Below are positions 11,301-20,924 of a stretch of 64,000 nucleotides of DNA, piece by piece. The notes under the pieces are model-generated. The model did no database searches. It saw only the letters and a program-made list of their open reading frames with translations, and was not told the DNA's origin. The position numbers and the translations under genes are program-made. Numbering within the stretch: the first letter of the stretch is position 1; the number at the start of each line of letters is the position of its first letter. Origin of the DNA: Candidatus Regiella insecticola LSR1 (lineage in GTDB: Bacteria; Pseudomonadota; Gammaproteobacteria; Enterobacterales; Enterobacteriaceae); the NCBI RefSeq assembly GCF_000143625.1, contig NZ_GL379590.1:31323-95322 (forward strand). Direction: 5' to 3'.

Positions 11301-12310
11301 GGATGCAAAGCCGAAAGTTTGATCGAAATCCCTGGGCCTTCGTAAATACCACGGCCATCAGACGCTTTACCAATGGCATGAATGGCTTTTTGATAAGAAT
11401 CAAAATAGGCTGAGGCATCTGCTTCAGTTAATGCGGCTTCTCCTAACATATCATAGGAATAACGGAACCCTTTATCTTCTAATTTTCGAGCATTGGCTAA
11501 GGCTTCAGCCATTGTCTCTCCGGTAACAAATTGCTGTCCCATGAAACGCATAGCCCTGTCTACCGCTTTACGAATTAGTGGTTTCCCTCCTTTATTGATG
11601 ACAAGATTTAAGAAATTGGAAAGCTGATTTTTTTCATCTATAGAAACAACACGACCGGTGAGCAGTAAACCCCAAGTGGCGGCATTAACAAATAAAGAAG
11701 GACTGTGCCCAAGATGGGATTGCCAATTTCCTTTGCCTATTTTGTCACGAATCAATGCATCACGAGTCTGTTTATCTGGAATACGTAATAGCGCTTCAGC
11801 CAAACACATCAAGGCGACGCCTTCTTCAGAAGAAAGTGAAAACTCTTGTAATAAACTTTGTACAATACCGGCTCGACCGTTAGTGCTTTTTTTGTTACGT
11901 AACTTTTCAGCAATACGATAAGCCAATTTATGGGTTGCTTGCGCTAGATCAGCAGGTAGGCGTGCTTGCTCTAGCAGCATTGGAATGATTTCACTCTCCG
12001 GACGACGATAAGCTGCAGTAATGTCAACACGTTTATCTGATTGTATTAAAACCTGTTCGGAGAAATCCAAAAATGGTTGATAGGCAGAGATCAATTCGGT
12101 AGGCATACTATCCTGCACGTCGTCAGGATGGCAATCATTGAGTCCTTCATCAGGCATCATTATTGTTGTATTATTTTCTAAACGAGTCAGGTAATTAGAA
12201 ATCGCTTGTTTAATTAACCAATGTGGTGTCCGATTAATATTCTGTGCTGCCTTTTCAATTTTATCGCGAGTGACTTCATCAAATCTCACCTCCATTTTTG
12301 TACTACCCAT
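8309..12310 (-). CDS. putA: Bifunctional proline dehydrogenase / pyrroline-5-carboxylate dehydrogenase and repressor PutA
   Basis: PutA oxidises proline to glutamate in two steps at the inner membrane and represses put when not membrane-bound. The 1333-residue protein has the ribbon-helix-helix DNA-binding domain (residues 1-47, TPHWLIKQAISNYL), the FAD-dependent proline dehydrogenase barrel in the first half, and the NAD-dependent aldehyde dehydrogenase with its catalytic Cys in GQRCSAL near residue 920. The length equals E. coli PutA (1320). putP is divergent across a 690-base control region. The long intact frame implies that proline catabolism is under selection. Confidence 0.97.
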   Translation of the reverse strand: MGSTKMEVRFDEVTRDKIEKAAQNINRTPHWLIKQAISNYLTRLENNTTIMMPDEGLNDCHPDDVQDSMPTELISAYQPFLDFSEQVLIQSDKRVDITAAYRRPESEIIPMLLEQARLPADLAQATHKLAYRIAEKLRNKKSTNGRAGIVQSLLQEFSLSSEEGVALMCLAEALLRIPDKQTRDALIRDKIGKGNWQSHLGHSPSLFVNAATWGLLLTGRVVSIDEKNQLSNFLNLVINKGGKPLIRKAVDRAMRFMGQQFVTGETMAEALANARKLEDKGFRYSYDMLGEAALTEADASAYFDSYQKAIHAIGKASDGRGIYEGPGISIKLSALHPRYSRAQYERVMNELYPRLLSLTLQAKQYDIGINIDAEEADRLEISLDLLERLCFEPQLACWNGIGFVIQAYQKRCPFVIDTVIDMARRSHRRLMIRLVKGAYWDSEIKRAQIDGLEGYPVYTRKVYTDVAYLACARKLLAEPSLIYPQFATHNAHTLAAVYHLAGQNYYSGQYEFQCLHGMGEPLYEQVVGQIAEGKLNRPCRVYAPVGTHETLLAYLVRRLLENGANTSFVNRIADTTLPLDDLIADPVKEVEIMAASEGRLGLPHPKIPLPRNLYGQERLNSRGLDLSNEQRLASLSAALLISGSKLWHVQPIIAAELDQNLDQRLEKPIINPAELSDVIGYERQASEEEVSRALDAAAGSGSIWFNTPASERAIILTKAAELMENQMQNLIGILVREAGKTFNNAIAEVREAVDFLRYYADLIRYDFDSKDEQGNPTYCPLGSVVCISPWNFPLAIFTGQIAAALAAGNSVLAKPAEPTPLIAAQAINILLEAGIPQNALQLLPGKGEKVGTWLINDPRVRGVMFTGSTKVASLLQRNIAGRLDSQGRTTPLIAETGGLNAMIVDSSALTEQVVTDVIESAFDSAGQRCSALRILCIQEEVAEHTLRMLRGAMAECRMGNPERLSTDIGPVITREAQAGIEGYIQAMRAKGRKVYQAARSNILDEKEWQRGTFIQPTLIELASFDELQQEIFGPVLHVVRFQLQDLDTLVDKINATGYGLTLGVHTRVDETVSRITERAKVGNIYVNRNMVGAVVGVQPFGGEGLSGTGPKAGGPLYLYRLLSQRPENALLTALTRQNNQQAPEVNGRESLLAAHSALMQFLTTEHEALLKPAQGYAELAQGGTVHQLVGPTGERNTYTLLPRERVLCIADNQEDILIQLSAVLAVGSQVLWLDGSLQKDLFRKLPALVQSCIRFSADWQSSNILFDAVIFHGDIEKLRALCQQISQRDGPIISVQGFAPGETAIFLERLLIEHTVSINTAAAGGNANLMTID

Positions 12311-12405
12311 ACCATTCAGCTCCTCTATATTATTCTGGAAATCGGGAAATGATAGTTTTTTATGGCTTTAATATCCAGCTTGTTGCTATTTCGCACGACC
12401 ACTTA

Positions 12406-12494
12406 TATACCCTTCGCCTTTGAAGCTGTTGGCTGCGGGTGCTGGCCGAATCACGTAGTATGTCTAAGCTCATCGGTCTCACCCCCTGGCTATA
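12406..12494 (-). repeat. ERIC-type repeat, truncated
   Basis: It begins with the full arm TATACCCTTCGCCTTTGAAG and keeps the core, but ends at CCCCTGGC-TATA. One arm has been lost by a deletion that retained the terminal TATA. Confidence 0.85.
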
Positions 12495-12853
12495 GACTCT
12501 TACACAAAACAAATGGAGAACTGTGAAATAAGTCAGATTTTTCACATATTAAACCAGTATTTATAGTATTTTAGTACTATAGTCATGCCTACCATAATTT
12601 TAAACTATAAGGTTTATGGTCGATTTATCTATAGTGAAACTCACTCTATGGTGAAATATTAACACTATCATGGGAGATACATATAATTAAAACAGATTAA
12701 TTAATAATTATTTATTAACTATTTAATTATTAAAACAAACAAAATAAATGATATATATTAATTTTAATAATTTATGTGAGGTCAAATACCCTTTTCCGGC
12801 CAAGCACAAAAAATCAGCATAACGCCGACAATACGCGGGATGTAAAAATAGAC
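12495..12853. other. put intergenic control region
   Basis: AT-rich DNA between two ERIC copies and the divergent put genes. PutA operators and the put promoters should lie here, but I cannot identify the operator consensus with confidence. Confidence 0.4.
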
Positions 12854-12977
12854 AATACCCAATGAATTTCGAGTTACGGCAAGGCGGCCAGGGGGTGAGA
12901 CCGATGAGCTTAGACATACTACGTGATTCGGCCAGCACCTACAGCCAACGCCGCCGTAACTTGAAAGGCGAAGGGTA
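12854..12977 (+). repeat. ERIC-type repeat, upstream of putP
   Basis: Variant with arms ATACCCAATGAATTTCGAG and CTTGAAAGGCGAAGGGTA. It ends 12 bases before the putP Shine-Dalgarno and so lies in the putP leader. Confidence 0.9.
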
Positions 12978-13002
12978 AAGACGCATTTATGGAGACGTTG
13001 TA

Positions 13003-14499
13003 ATGACAACAAATACGCCGATGCTGGTGACGTTTGCAATTTATATTTTTGTAATGATTTTCATTGGGTTAATCGCTTACAGGGCAACAAATAATTTTGA
13101 TGATTATATTTTAGGTGGCCGTAGTCTGGGGAGTGTGGTCACGGCATTATCTGCGGGCGCTTCAGACATGAGCGGTTGGTTATTAATGGGATTACCCGGC
13201 GCCGTTTTTATCTACGGCATTTCAGAAAGTTGGATCGCTATCGGGTTAGTAATAGGCGCTTATCTCAATTGGAAATTAGTTGCTGGGCGTTTACGTGTTC
13301 ATACCGAGGCAAACAACAATGCGTTAACTTTGCCTGATTATTTTACCCATCGATTTGCAGATAAAAGCAAATTATTGCGCATCATATCAGCGTTAGTGAT
13401 CTTAGTTTTTTTTACTATTTATTCTTCTTCCGGCATTGTTGCTGGTGCAACATTATTCAACAGTTTATTTGACATCAGTTATCAAAATGCACTCTGGATA
13501 GGGGCAGCTGCCACCATTATTTACACCCTAATCGGGGGGTTCTTAGCGGCAAGTTGGACAGACACAGTACAGGCTACGCTAATTATTTTTGCGTTGCTTT
13601 TAACACCCGTCATGGTCATTTTATCTGTCGGTGGGATTGATAGTTCAATCATGGTGATTGAAGCTAAAAATATAGCCAATGTTGATATGTTTAGCCGATT
13701 AGATTTCATCGCCGTTATTTCTTTATTAGGATGGGGCTTAGGCTATTTCGGTCAACCGCATATTTTAGCTCGATTTATGGCCGCAGACTCGCATCACACC
13801 ATCCGTAACGCACGACGTATTAGTATGACCTGGATGATTCTTTGTCTGACAGGAACGATCGCGATTGGCTTTTTCGGCATCGCGTATTTTGAAGAAAATC
13901 CTGAGCTGGCAGGTTCAGTGTCAAAAAATGGGGAACAAGTCTTTATTGAATTAGCCAAATTAATTTTTAATCCCTGGATTGCGGGCGTTGTCTTGTCAGC
14001 GATTCTTGCCGCCGTGATGAGTTCGCTGAGCTGTCAGTTGCTTGTTTGCTCCAGTGCGATAACTGAAGATCTGTATAAAGCTTTTTTACGTAAAAAAGCG
14101 AGCCAAAAAGAATTGGTATGGGTTGGCCGTTCCATGGTATTGATAATATCATTGGTTGCTATCGCTTTGGCCGCCGATCCCAATAACCGAGTGCTCAGCC
14201 TTGTTAGCTATGCGTGGGCAGGTTTTGGAGCCGCATTCGGGCCGGTAATATTGATCTCAGTTGTTTGGTCAAAAATGACACGTAATGCCGCGCTCGTTGG
14301 TATGATCGTGGGGGCGGTAACCGTAATAATTTGGAAGCAATTTGCTTGGTTAGGTTTGTATGAGATTATCCCTGGGTTTTTATTTGCCAGTATTTCGATT
14401 TTTGTCGTCAGCCTAATGGATTCCGCGCCTAGTCAAGTTATTACCGATCGCTTCCGTAAAGCAGAATTAAAATTTAGATCCGTTTGTCCGTCTGATTAA
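13003..14499 (+). CDS. putP: Sodium/proline symporter PutP
   Basis: PutP imports proline with Na+ across the inner membrane. The 498-residue frame matches the enteric protein throughout, starting TPMLVTFAIYIFVMIFIGLI and including DDYILGGRSLG, SAGASDMSGWLLMGLPGA and AWAGFGAAFGP. The expected 13 hydrophobic segments are visible. The start ATG is preceded by GGAG. Divergent from putA, with which it forms the proline-use module. Intact. Confidence 0.96.
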   Translation: MTTNTPMLVTFAIYIFVMIFIGLIAYRATNNFDDYILGGRSLGSVVTALSAGASDMSGWLLMGLPGAVFIYGISESWIAIGLVIGAYLNWKLVAGRLRVHTEANNNALTLPDYFTHRFADKSKLLRIISALVILVFFTIYSSSGIVAGATLFNSLFDISYQNALWIGAAATIIYTLIGGFLAASWTDTVQATLIIFALLLTPVMVILSVGGIDSSIMVIEAKNIANVDMFSRLDFIAVISLLGWGLGYFGQPHILARFMAADSHHTIRNARRISMTWMILCLTGTIAIGFFGIAYFEENPELAGSVSKNGEQVFIELAKLIFNPWIAGVVLSAILAAVMSSLSCQLLVCSSAITEDLYKAFLRKKASQKELVWVGRSMVLIISLVAIALAADPNNRVLSLVSYAWAGFGAAFGPVILISVVWSKMTRNAALVGMIVGAVTVIIWKQFAWLGLYEIIPGFLFASISIFVVSLMDSAPSQVITDRFRKAELKFRSVCPSD

Positions 14500-14509
14500 G
14501 TATTTTCAT

Positions 14510-14531
14510 GTCTCCTGTTGATACAGGAGAC
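14510..14531 (+). terminator. Hairpin after putP
   Basis: A 9-bp stem GTCTCCTGT / ACAGGAGAC with loop TGAT lies 10 bases after the putP stop. No T run follows because an ERIC copy begins at the next base, so it may have lost part of its terminator function. Confidence 0.6.
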
Positions 14532-14658
14532 TATACCCTTTGTCTTTGAAGTTGCCGCTGGCGGCCAGGGCGTGAGACCCGATGAGCCTAGACAGGCTAC
14601 TTGATTCGGGCGCGGGCACGCAGCCAACAACGCGGCGGCTTCAAAGGCGAACGGTATA
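14532..14658 (+). repeat. ERIC-type repeat, 127 bp
   Basis: Full-length copy from TATACCC to GGTATA, directly abutting the putP hairpin. Its length equals the classical 127-bp ERIC. Confidence 0.92.
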
Positions 14659-14695
14659 AGACCACTTAGGTGCATAAATAACAGGCATTAATATA

Positions 14696-14869
14696 ATGAA
14701 AAAAAAAATACAATGGCTAATGGTGACGATAATATCACTGGGACTGGTCGGTTGTGGTTTCAAAGGAGCACTCTATCCGGCATCACCGGAGAAAAAAGTA
14801 AAAATAACAACAGTGAATATGGATATATACCCAGAATCCTCCAAGTTGCCGTTAGACGGCCAGAGATGA
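14696..14869 (+). CDS. lptM: LPS-assembly small lipoprotein LptM (YifL), ERIC-encoded C-terminus
   Basis: LptM is a tiny outer-membrane lipoprotein that assists LptD/LptE assembly. The 57-residue frame begins MKKKIQWLMVTIISLGLVGC with a signal peptide and lipobox LVGC (lipidated Cys20), then GFKGALYP, matching the family GCGLKGPLY signature. After about residue 44 the reading frame enters an ERIC repeat and ends YPESSKLPLDGQR at a TGA inside it, replacing the native tail. It lies upstream of dapF, the conserved enteric order. The mature N-terminus that matters is intact. Confidence 0.82.
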   Translation: MKKKIQWLMVTIISLGLVGCGFKGALYPASPEKKVKITTVNMDIYPESSKLPLDGQR

Positions 14870-14952
14870 GACCGATGAGCGTAGATAGATTACCTGATTC
14901 GGCGAGTACCCACACAGCCAACAACGCGGCGACTTCAAAAACGAAGGGTATA
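14826..14952 (+). repeat. ERIC-type repeat, 127 bp, overlapping the lptM 3' end
   Basis: Full-length copy with slightly diverged arms (TATACCCAGAATCCTCCAAG). It provides the last codons and the stop of lptM and ends 44 bases before dapF. Confidence 0.9.
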
Positions 14953-14996
14953 AACTATATATATTTCTCCAATAGATAGGCAAGGTGGAGCATGAG

Positions 14997-15821
14997 ATGC
15001 AGTTCTCCAAAATGCATGGCCTTGGCAACGATTTTATGGTTGTTGATAATGTTACTCAGAATGTTTATTTTTCGCCTGAACTGATTCGTCGATTGGCCAA
15101 TAGACATACGGGTGTTGGTTTTGATCAAATGTTGGTGGTAGAACCTCCCTATGATCCTAAATTAGATTTTCACTACCGTATTTTCAACGCTGATGGCAGC
15201 GAAGTCTTTCAATGTGGCAATGGCGCACGTTGCTTCGCTCGATTTCTACATCTTAAAGGGTTGACCAGCAAAAAAATCATTCATATTAGTACGCAAACCG
15301 GGCGTATGAGCCTAGAGATAACGGGTGATGAAAAGGTTTGTGTTAATATGGGCGAGCCTGTGTTTACCCCCAGACAGATTCCTTTTTGCGCAACAACCAC
15401 TGAAAAAACCTATATTTTACGCACTGCTGGACATACGACATTATGTGGTGTCGTGTCGATAGGTAATCCGCACTGTGTATTACAAGTAGAAGACGTAGCG
15501 ACGGCTAATGTCGCATTACTGGGGCCGATGCTGGAGTACCATGAACGTTTTCCACAACGCACTAATGTTGGTTTTATGCAAATCATTGATCGTAAAAATA
15601 TCAATTTACGGGTGCATGAACGTGGCGTCGGTGAGACCCAAGCTTGTGGCAGTGGCGCTTGCGCGGCGGTAGCCATTGGTATCGAGCAACAGTTACTGGA
15701 TAAAAATGTTGATGTGAAGCTACCAGGGGGAAAGTTGTCCATTCAGTGGAAAGGCAAGGGTCATCCATTATATATGACAGGATCAGCAGTCCATATTTAC
15801 GACGGATATATTCATTTATAA
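14997..15821 (+). CDS. dapF: Diaminopimelate epimerase DapF
   Basis: DapF interconverts LL- and meso-diaminopimelate, giving the meso-DAP needed by MurE (encoded in this window) and for lysine. The 274-residue product has both catalytic cysteines, in FQCGNGARC (Cys73) and [11 protein letters not shown]. The ATG at 14997 is chosen because it follows AGGTGGAG and matches the family start [13 protein letters not shown]; a GTG four codons upstream would overlap the ribosome site. Intact. Confidence 0.96.
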   Translation: MQFSKMHGLGNDFMVVDNVTQNVYFSPELIRRLANRHTGVGFDQMLVVEPPYDPKLDFHYRIFNADGSEVFQCGNGARCFARFLHLKGLTSKKIIHISTQTGRMSLEITGDEKVCVNMGEPVFTPRQIPFCATTTEKTYILRTAGHTTLCGVVSIGNPHCVLQVEDVATANVALLGPMLEYHERFPQRTNVGFMQIIDRKNINLRVHERGVGETQACGSGACAAVAIGIEQQLLDKNVDVKLPGGKLSIQWKGKGHPLYMTGSAVHIYDGYIHL

Positions 15822-15834
15822 CGAGTCTGAATCT

Positions 15835-16539
15835 ATGAACAATTATAAGGAACAGGTAATCAGTGACACCGAATTAAATGATGATGAGGTGAGGCAATAT
15901 TTACTAAAAAATCCTGATTTTTTTATGCGTAATGCTGATTTGATTAAACAAATGCGCCTCCCTCAAGCCATGCAAGGGAGCATTTCTTTAGTCGAATGGC
16001 AATTACACCGCCAGCGCCGCCAAATTAGCTAGTTGCAGGAAGAGATCACCTTACTAATGGAGTACGCCGGTTTGAATGAAATACTGTGCAAGCGCTTCTT
16101 CCAACTACAAGCAAATTTGGCGCTCGCGAGTACGCTGCCTGAGATGCTAAAACGTTTACAATGTTGGGCGAAAACATTCGGCTTGCTAGGCACCCAGGTG
16201 CGGCTATTTAGTGATCGTTGGCAGATTGAGAAATTTCCTGGCTTACCTCATTTGGCGATGTTGCGTTCAGATTTTGAGCCTCTACGCCGACAACATTTGG
16301 CGGAAAAACAACATTTTCTTGGTAGCTTAAGTGAAAGCGAGTTACGTTTGTTATTGCCAAAATTTGACAGGGTAGGTTCCGTCGCCCTCTCTTTGCTAGG
16401 TAAAAAAGTAGACCTTGGTGTGATCATATTTAGCAGTTCAGATGGTCTGCATTATCAGCAAGGAATGGGTAGCATGATACTCCATCAAGTCGCCACATTT
16501 TTACCAGGGTTGTTAGCACGCTGGATTAAACGCAAATGA
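15835..16539 (+). pseudogene. DUF484 family protein (between dapF and xerC), in-frame amber codon
   Basis: The sequence matches the DUF484 protein that sits between dapF and xerC in enterics (NPDFFMRNADLIKQMRLP, SLVEWQLHRQRRQIS). An in-frame TAG at 16030-16032 splits it after 65 codons. The same frame then continues for 168 codons to a normal C-terminus (LPGLLARWIKRK). A single C-to-T change from CAG would explain it. Everything else is conserved, so the lesion is recent, a sequencing error, or is read through. The stop overlaps xerC by four bases (ATGA). Confidence 0.88.
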
Positions 16540-17448
16540 CAGCGGATTTATCTCCCCTACAGCATCAAGTTGATGCCTTTTTACGTTATTTAAAAGTAGA
16601 ACGTCAACTGAGTTCACTCACGGTAACCAGCTATCACCGTCAACTGATGATGTTAATCGATATTGCTAAATCGATGGGGATATGTGACTGGAAAAACTTA
16701 GATGCTGCTCAGGTTCGGGCATTATTAGTACGCAGTAAACGTGGTGGCTTAAAAAGCACTAGTTTAGCCGTGCGTTTTTCCGCTTTACGTAGTTTTCTTG
16801 ATTACCTAATAAAACAAGACGTAATACAGGCCGATCCTGCCAAAGGTGTTACCACCTCCGTTACAGGTCGTCATCTGCCAAAAAATATCGATGTTGATGA
16901 AGTTAATCAATTACTCAACATTGATCTGGATGATCCTTTAGCTATTCGTGATAGGGCAATGCTTGAAGTTATGTACCGGGGCAGGTCTGCGACTGGCTGA
17001 ATTAATTGGTATGGATTGCCGACATATTGATTTGACCTCCGGTGAGGTTAGGGTATTAGGCAAGGGCAATAAAGAACGTAAACTCCCAATGGGAAAGACA
17101 GCGGTCACTTGGTTACAAAACTGGTTGGCTTTGCGTGATGTTTTTATGCCGCAGGATGATGCCGTTTTTTTATCCAATAGCGGTAAACGTATTTCACCCC
17201 GTAATGTGCAAAAACGTTTTGCCGAGTGGGGAATCAAACAGGGTGTCAATAATCACATTAATCCACATAAATTACGTCATTCTTTTGCTACTCATATGTT
17301 AGAATCTTGCGGCGATTTGCGTGCTGTGCAAGAACTACTTGGCCATGCCAACCTATCTACCACTCAAATTTACACGCATCTTGATTTTCAACATTTAGCC
17401 ACTGTATACGATGCTTCGCATCCTCGCGCCAAAAGAGACAAAACATAA
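16536..17448 (+). pseudogene. xerC: Tyrosine recombinase XerC, +1 frameshift
   Basis: XerC with XerD resolves chromosome dimers at dif. The N-terminal core-binding domain reads correctly to AMLEVMY. An extra C at about 16977 (TAC C GGGGCAGGT) then shifts the frame, ending at 17000. Removing it restores [11 protein letters not shown], and the second frame then carries all catalytic motifs (the LRLAEL Arg, [10 protein letters not shown], the [13 protein letters not shown]yr). Full length would be about 303 residues. Either a recent loss of dimer resolution or a sequencing error. The C-terminus runs into a short dispersed repeat. Confidence 0.9.
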
Positions 17449-17460
17449 AGCGAGCACAAG
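17437..17460 (+). repeat. Short dispersed repeat at xerC 3' end
   Basis: GACAAAACATAAAGCGAGCACAAG, a diverged unit of the GACAAAGTATCAGCGAGCACAAG repeat, overlaps the xerC stop codon and abuts an ERIC. Confidence 0.5.
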
Positions 17461-17463
17461 ATA

Positions 17464-17588
17464 TATACCCAATGAATTTCGAGTTGCCGCTAGGCGGCCA
17501 GGGGGGAGACCGATGAGCGTAGACATACTACGTGATTCGCCGAACACCCGCAGCCAACAACGCGGCGGCTTCAAAGGCAAAGGGGATA
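17464..17588 (+). repeat. ERIC-type repeat
   Basis: 125 bp from TATACCC to GGGGATA, hybrid arms (AATGAATTTCGAG on the left, GCGGCTTCAAAGGC on the right). It fills the xerC-uvrD gap where yigB stands in E. coli. Confidence 0.9.
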
Positions 17589-17624
17589 TTTCGAACAGGT
17601 TCTTAAAAAAGAGTACTTATAAAT

Positions 17625-19772
17625 ATGTCTAATTTGCTCGACGGGTTGAACGAAAAACAGCGAGAAGCGGTTGCGACGCGCTATAAACATTTGTTAGTAC
17701 TCGCGGGAGCGGGCAGCGGTAAAAGCCGTGTATTGGTGCATCGCATCGCTTGGTTATTATCACAGGAAGATATCTCCCCTTTTTCTATTATTGCCGTCAC
17801 TTTCACTAATAAATCGGCGGCAGAGATGCGGCACCGCATTGAAAACCTAGGGAGAGCGCATAACGGAATGTGGGTCGGTACTTTTCATGGTCTAGCCCAC
17901 CGTTTATTACGCATTCACCATTTAGCGGCTAATCTGCCACAGGATTTCCAAGTACTCGACAGCGATGATCAACTGCGTTTCGTCAAACGTATTATAAAAT
18001 CACTTGATTTAGATGAAAAAAAATGGTCACCACGTCAAGCCATAAGCTATATCAATGGCAAAAAAGATATGATGTTACGTCCAGAAAATATTGAAAATTA
18101 CGGTAACCCGGTGGAAAACATTTGGCTACGTATTTATCAAGCCTACCATGACGCTTGCCATCGAACTGGCTCGGTCGATTTTGCCGAATTATTATTGCGT
18201 GCTCACGAGTTATGGCTAAATAATCCCTGTATTTTGCAGCATTATCGTCAACGTTTTAGCCATATTTTGGTGGATGAATTCCAAGATACTAATAAAATTC
18301 AATACGCCTGGATCCACCTATTAGCAGGAGATCAGGCTACTGTGATGATAGTCGGGGATGATGATCAATCCATTTATGGTTGGCGTGGCGCCCAGGTAGA
18401 AAATATTCAACTGTTTTTAAATGATTTCACCGGCGCAGAAACCCTTCGTTTGGAACAAAATTATCGTTCAACACACCACATTCTTACCGCTGCTAATAGC
18501 TTAATTGCCCATAATACTAAGCGGATGGGAAAAAACCTATGGACAAAAAGGGCAACAGGCGAAGCGATTAGCCTCTATTCAGCCATTAATGAATTAGATG
18601 AAGCGCGCTTTGTCGTGAGTAAAATCAAAACCTGGCAGAGCCAAGGAGGCTTGTTAAAAGATTGTGCCGTTTTGTATCGAAGCAATGCGCAATCAAGAGT
18701 ACTGGAAGATGCGCTATTGCAAGCCAGGGTGCTCTATCGTATTTATGGCGGGCAACGGTTTTTTGAGCGCCAAGAAATAAAAGACGCGCTGGCATATCTG
18801 CGTTTAATTGCCAACCGTCATGATGATGTTGCATTCGAACGGGTCGTCAACACCCCCCCACGCGGGATTGGTGATCGTACTTTAGAAACAATACGCCAGT
18901 ACGCGCGTGATCAGCAATTAACATTGTGGCAAACCACCCTCATTGTATTACAAAATCAAATACTGTCGAATCGTGCTGCTGCCTCATTGCAGCGTTTTAT
19001 TGAACTAGTGGAGGCATTAGCCAACGAAACAGCGGAGATGTCGTTACAAAGTCAAACTGAGCGAGTGATACGTGCTTCTGGTTTATGGACAATGTATCAA
19101 GAAGAAAAAGGTGAAAAAGGTCAGGCAAGAATCGAAAATCTTGAAGAGCTGATCACGGCAACGCAGCAATACCATCATGAAGATAAAACTATGTTACCTT
19201 TATCCGCATTTCTCTCTTATGCCGCATTAGAGGCAGGAGAAAGACAGCCGGATGGTGATCAAGACGCCGTACAATTGATGACGCTTCATTCCGCTAAAGG
19301 ATTAGAATTTTTGCAAGTGTTTATTGTTGGTATGGAAGAAGGCATGTTCCCTAGCCAAATGGCGTTGAATGAAAACGGGCGTTTGGAAGAAGAGCGACGG
19401 CTGGCTTATGTCGGTGTAACACGTGCGATGCAAAAACTGACATTAAGCTATGCTGAAAGTCGTCGTCTGTACGGTAAAGAGGTTAACCATCCCCCCTCTC
19501 GTTTTATTGGCGAGCTGCCGCTGGAATGTATCGAAGAGGTAAGGTCACGCGCGAGTGTGTCTCGTCCGGTTAACCATCGTTTTATTGGTACGCCACTGTA
19601 TAAAAATGACAGTGGTTTTACTGTGGGTCAAGCGGTACGCCATCCTAAATTTGGAAACGGTAAGGTGGTTAATTTAGAAGGCAGTGGAGAACATAGCCGA
19701 GTACAGGTTGCATTTTCAAACGAGGGAACTAAGTGGCTGATTGCCGCTTATGCAAGGCTAGAAAACCAATGA
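17625..19772 (+). CDS. uvrD: DNA helicase II UvrD
   Basis: UvrD is a 3'-5' SF1 helicase for mismatch and nucleotide-excision repair. The 715-residue frame has the Walker A AGAGSGKS (residues 27-34), the DEFQDTN Walker B, GDDDQSIYGWRG, and motif VI region VGVTRAMQKLTLSYAESRR. Length fits E. coli UvrD (720). Its stop codon lies in the ERIC copy that follows (AACCAATGA), so the last residues (LENQ) are partly repeat-encoded. Intact. Confidence 0.96.
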   Translation: MSNLLDGLNEKQREAVATRYKHLLVLAGAGSGKSRVLVHRIAWLLSQEDISPFSIIAVTFTNKSAAEMRHRIENLGRAHNGMWVGTFHGLAHRLLRIHHLAANLPQDFQVLDSDDQLRFVKRIIKSLDLDEKKWSPRQAISYINGKKDMMLRPENIENYGNPVENIWLRIYQAYHDACHRTGSVDFAELLLRAHELWLNNPCILQHYRQRFSHILVDEFQDTNKIQYAWIHLLAGDQATVMIVGDDDQSIYGWRGAQVENIQLFLNDFTGAETLRLEQNYRSTHHILTAANSLIAHNTKRMGKNLWTKRATGEAISLYSAINELDEARFVVSKIKTWQSQGGLLKDCAVLYRSNAQSRVLEDALLQARVLYRIYGGQRFFERQEIKDALAYLRLIANRHDDVAFERVVNTPPRGIGDRTLETIRQYARDQQLTLWQTTLIVLQNQILSNRAAASLQRFIELVEALANETAEMSLQSQTERVIRASGLWTMYQEEKGEKGQARIENLEELITATQQYHHEDKTMLPLSAFLSYAALEAGERQPDGDQDAVQLMTLHSAKGLEFLQVFIVGMEEGMFPSQMALNENGRLEEERRLAYVGVTRAMQKLTLSYAESRRLYGKEVNHPPSRFIGELPLECIEEVRSRASVSRPVNHRFIGTPLYKNDSGFTVGQAVRHPKFGNGKVVNLEGSGEHSRVQVAFSNEGTKWLIAAYARLENQ

Positions 19773-19886
19773 ATTTCTAGTTACGGCAAGGCGACCAGGG
19801 TGTGAGACCCGATGAGCGTAGACATACTACGTGATTGGGGCGAACACCGCAGCCAACGCCGCCGTAACTTGAAAGGCGAAGGCTAG
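19764..19886 (+). repeat. ERIC-type repeat, ends degraded
   Basis: Starts at ACCAATGAATTTCTAG (terminal TATA lost) and ends GCGAAGGCTAGA. It overlaps and terminates uvrD, then leaves 32 bases to corA. Confidence 0.88.
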
Positions 19887-19918
19887 AAACGCTCTAATTG
19901 TCAGGGAGTTGGTAGTAC

Positions 19919-20869
19919 ATGTTAAGTGCATTTAAATTGGACAACAATCGATTATCCCGTTTGGAATTGGAAGCATCGGATAATTTGACTGGCGCATTGT
20001 GGGTCGATTTGGTAGCACCAGAAAAGACAGAACGTGAACGTGTGCAAGTTGAATTAGACCAAAATTTAGTTACTCGACTCGAATTGGGTGATATAGAGGC
20101 TTCTGCTCGTTTCTTTGAAGATGAAGACGGTTTGCACATTCATTCATTTTTTTACTATAAAGATGCAGAAGACCATGCTGGTAATGCAACAGTAGCATTC
20201 ACCATCCGCAATGGTCGTCTCTATACGTTACGTGAACGTGAATTACCGGCTTTTCGCCTTTACCGCATGCGAGCTCGTACGCAAATATTAGTCGATGGTA
20301 ACGCCTATGAGCTGCTGTTAGATTTATTTGAGACTAAAATTGAACAGCTGGCCGATGAAATAGAAAATATTTACACTGATTTAGAAAAGTTAAGCAGGGT
20401 GATCATGGAAGGTCAACAAGGAGATAAATATGACGCGGCGCTATCCATTTTAGCTGAACAGGAAGATATCGGTTGGAAAGTACGGCTTTGCTTAATGGAT
20501 ACCCAACGCGCGTTAAATTTTTTACTACGTAAAGCACGTCTGCCTGCAAGCCAGCTTGAGCAAGCGCGCGAAATACAGCGTGATATTGAGTCTTTGTTGC
20601 CACATAACGAATCGCTCTTCCAGAAAGTCAATTTCTTAATGCAAGCCGCGATGGGTTTTATCAATATTGAACAAAACCGTATTATCAAAATATTTTCGGT
20701 AGTTTCAGTGATCTTCCTCCCCCCTACATTAGTGGCATCAAGCTACGGTATGAACTTTCAGTTTATGCCGGAACTGAACTGGTCGTTTGGCTATCCTGGT
20801 GCCATTACTTTAATGATTGTCGCAGGTCTAGCGCCTTACCTTTATTTTAAACGTAAAAATTGGTTATAA
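19919..20869 (+). CDS. corA: Magnesium/cobalt transport channel CorA
   Basis: CorA is the pentameric Mg2+ channel of the inner membrane. The 316-residue frame has the long cytoplasmic helical domain, two C-terminal membrane segments and the signature YGMNF between them ([15 protein letters not shown]). It follows uvrD as in E. coli, with an ERIC between them. GGGAG lies 13-17 bases before the ATG. Intact. Confidence 0.96.
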   Translation: MLSAFKLDNNRLSRLELEASDNLTGALWVDLVAPEKTERERVQVELDQNLVTRLELGDIEASARFFEDEDGLHIHSFFYYKDAEDHAGNATVAFTIRNGRLYTLRERELPAFRLYRMRARTQILVDGNAYELLLDLFETKIEQLADEIENIYTDLEKLSRVIMEGQQGDKYDAALSILAEQEDIGWKVRLCLMDTQRALNFLLRKARLPASQLEQAREIQRDIESLLPHNESLFQKVNFLMQAAMGFINIEQNRIIKIFSVVSVIFLPPTLVASSYGMNFQFMPELNWSFGYPGAITLMIVAGLAPYLYFKRKNWL

Positions 20870-20901
20870 CTGATAGGCTAGAGCCAAGCATAAGAGATTT
20901 A

Positions 20902-20924
20902 GCATAGGCTCCCAGAGCCTATGC
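20902..20924 (+). terminator. Hairpin after corA
   Basis: A 10-bp perfect stem GCATAGGCTC / GAGCCTATGC with loop CCA. The downstream CGAATAAAAAT has no T run on the plus strand, so termination strength is uncertain. About 200 bases of A-rich, gene-free sequence follow before the mra promoter. Confidence 0.55.

Noticed and set aside
16900..17600. dif recombination site next to xerC
   Set aside because: No 28-bp XerC/XerD site was recognised; dif is normally at the terminus, not beside xerC.
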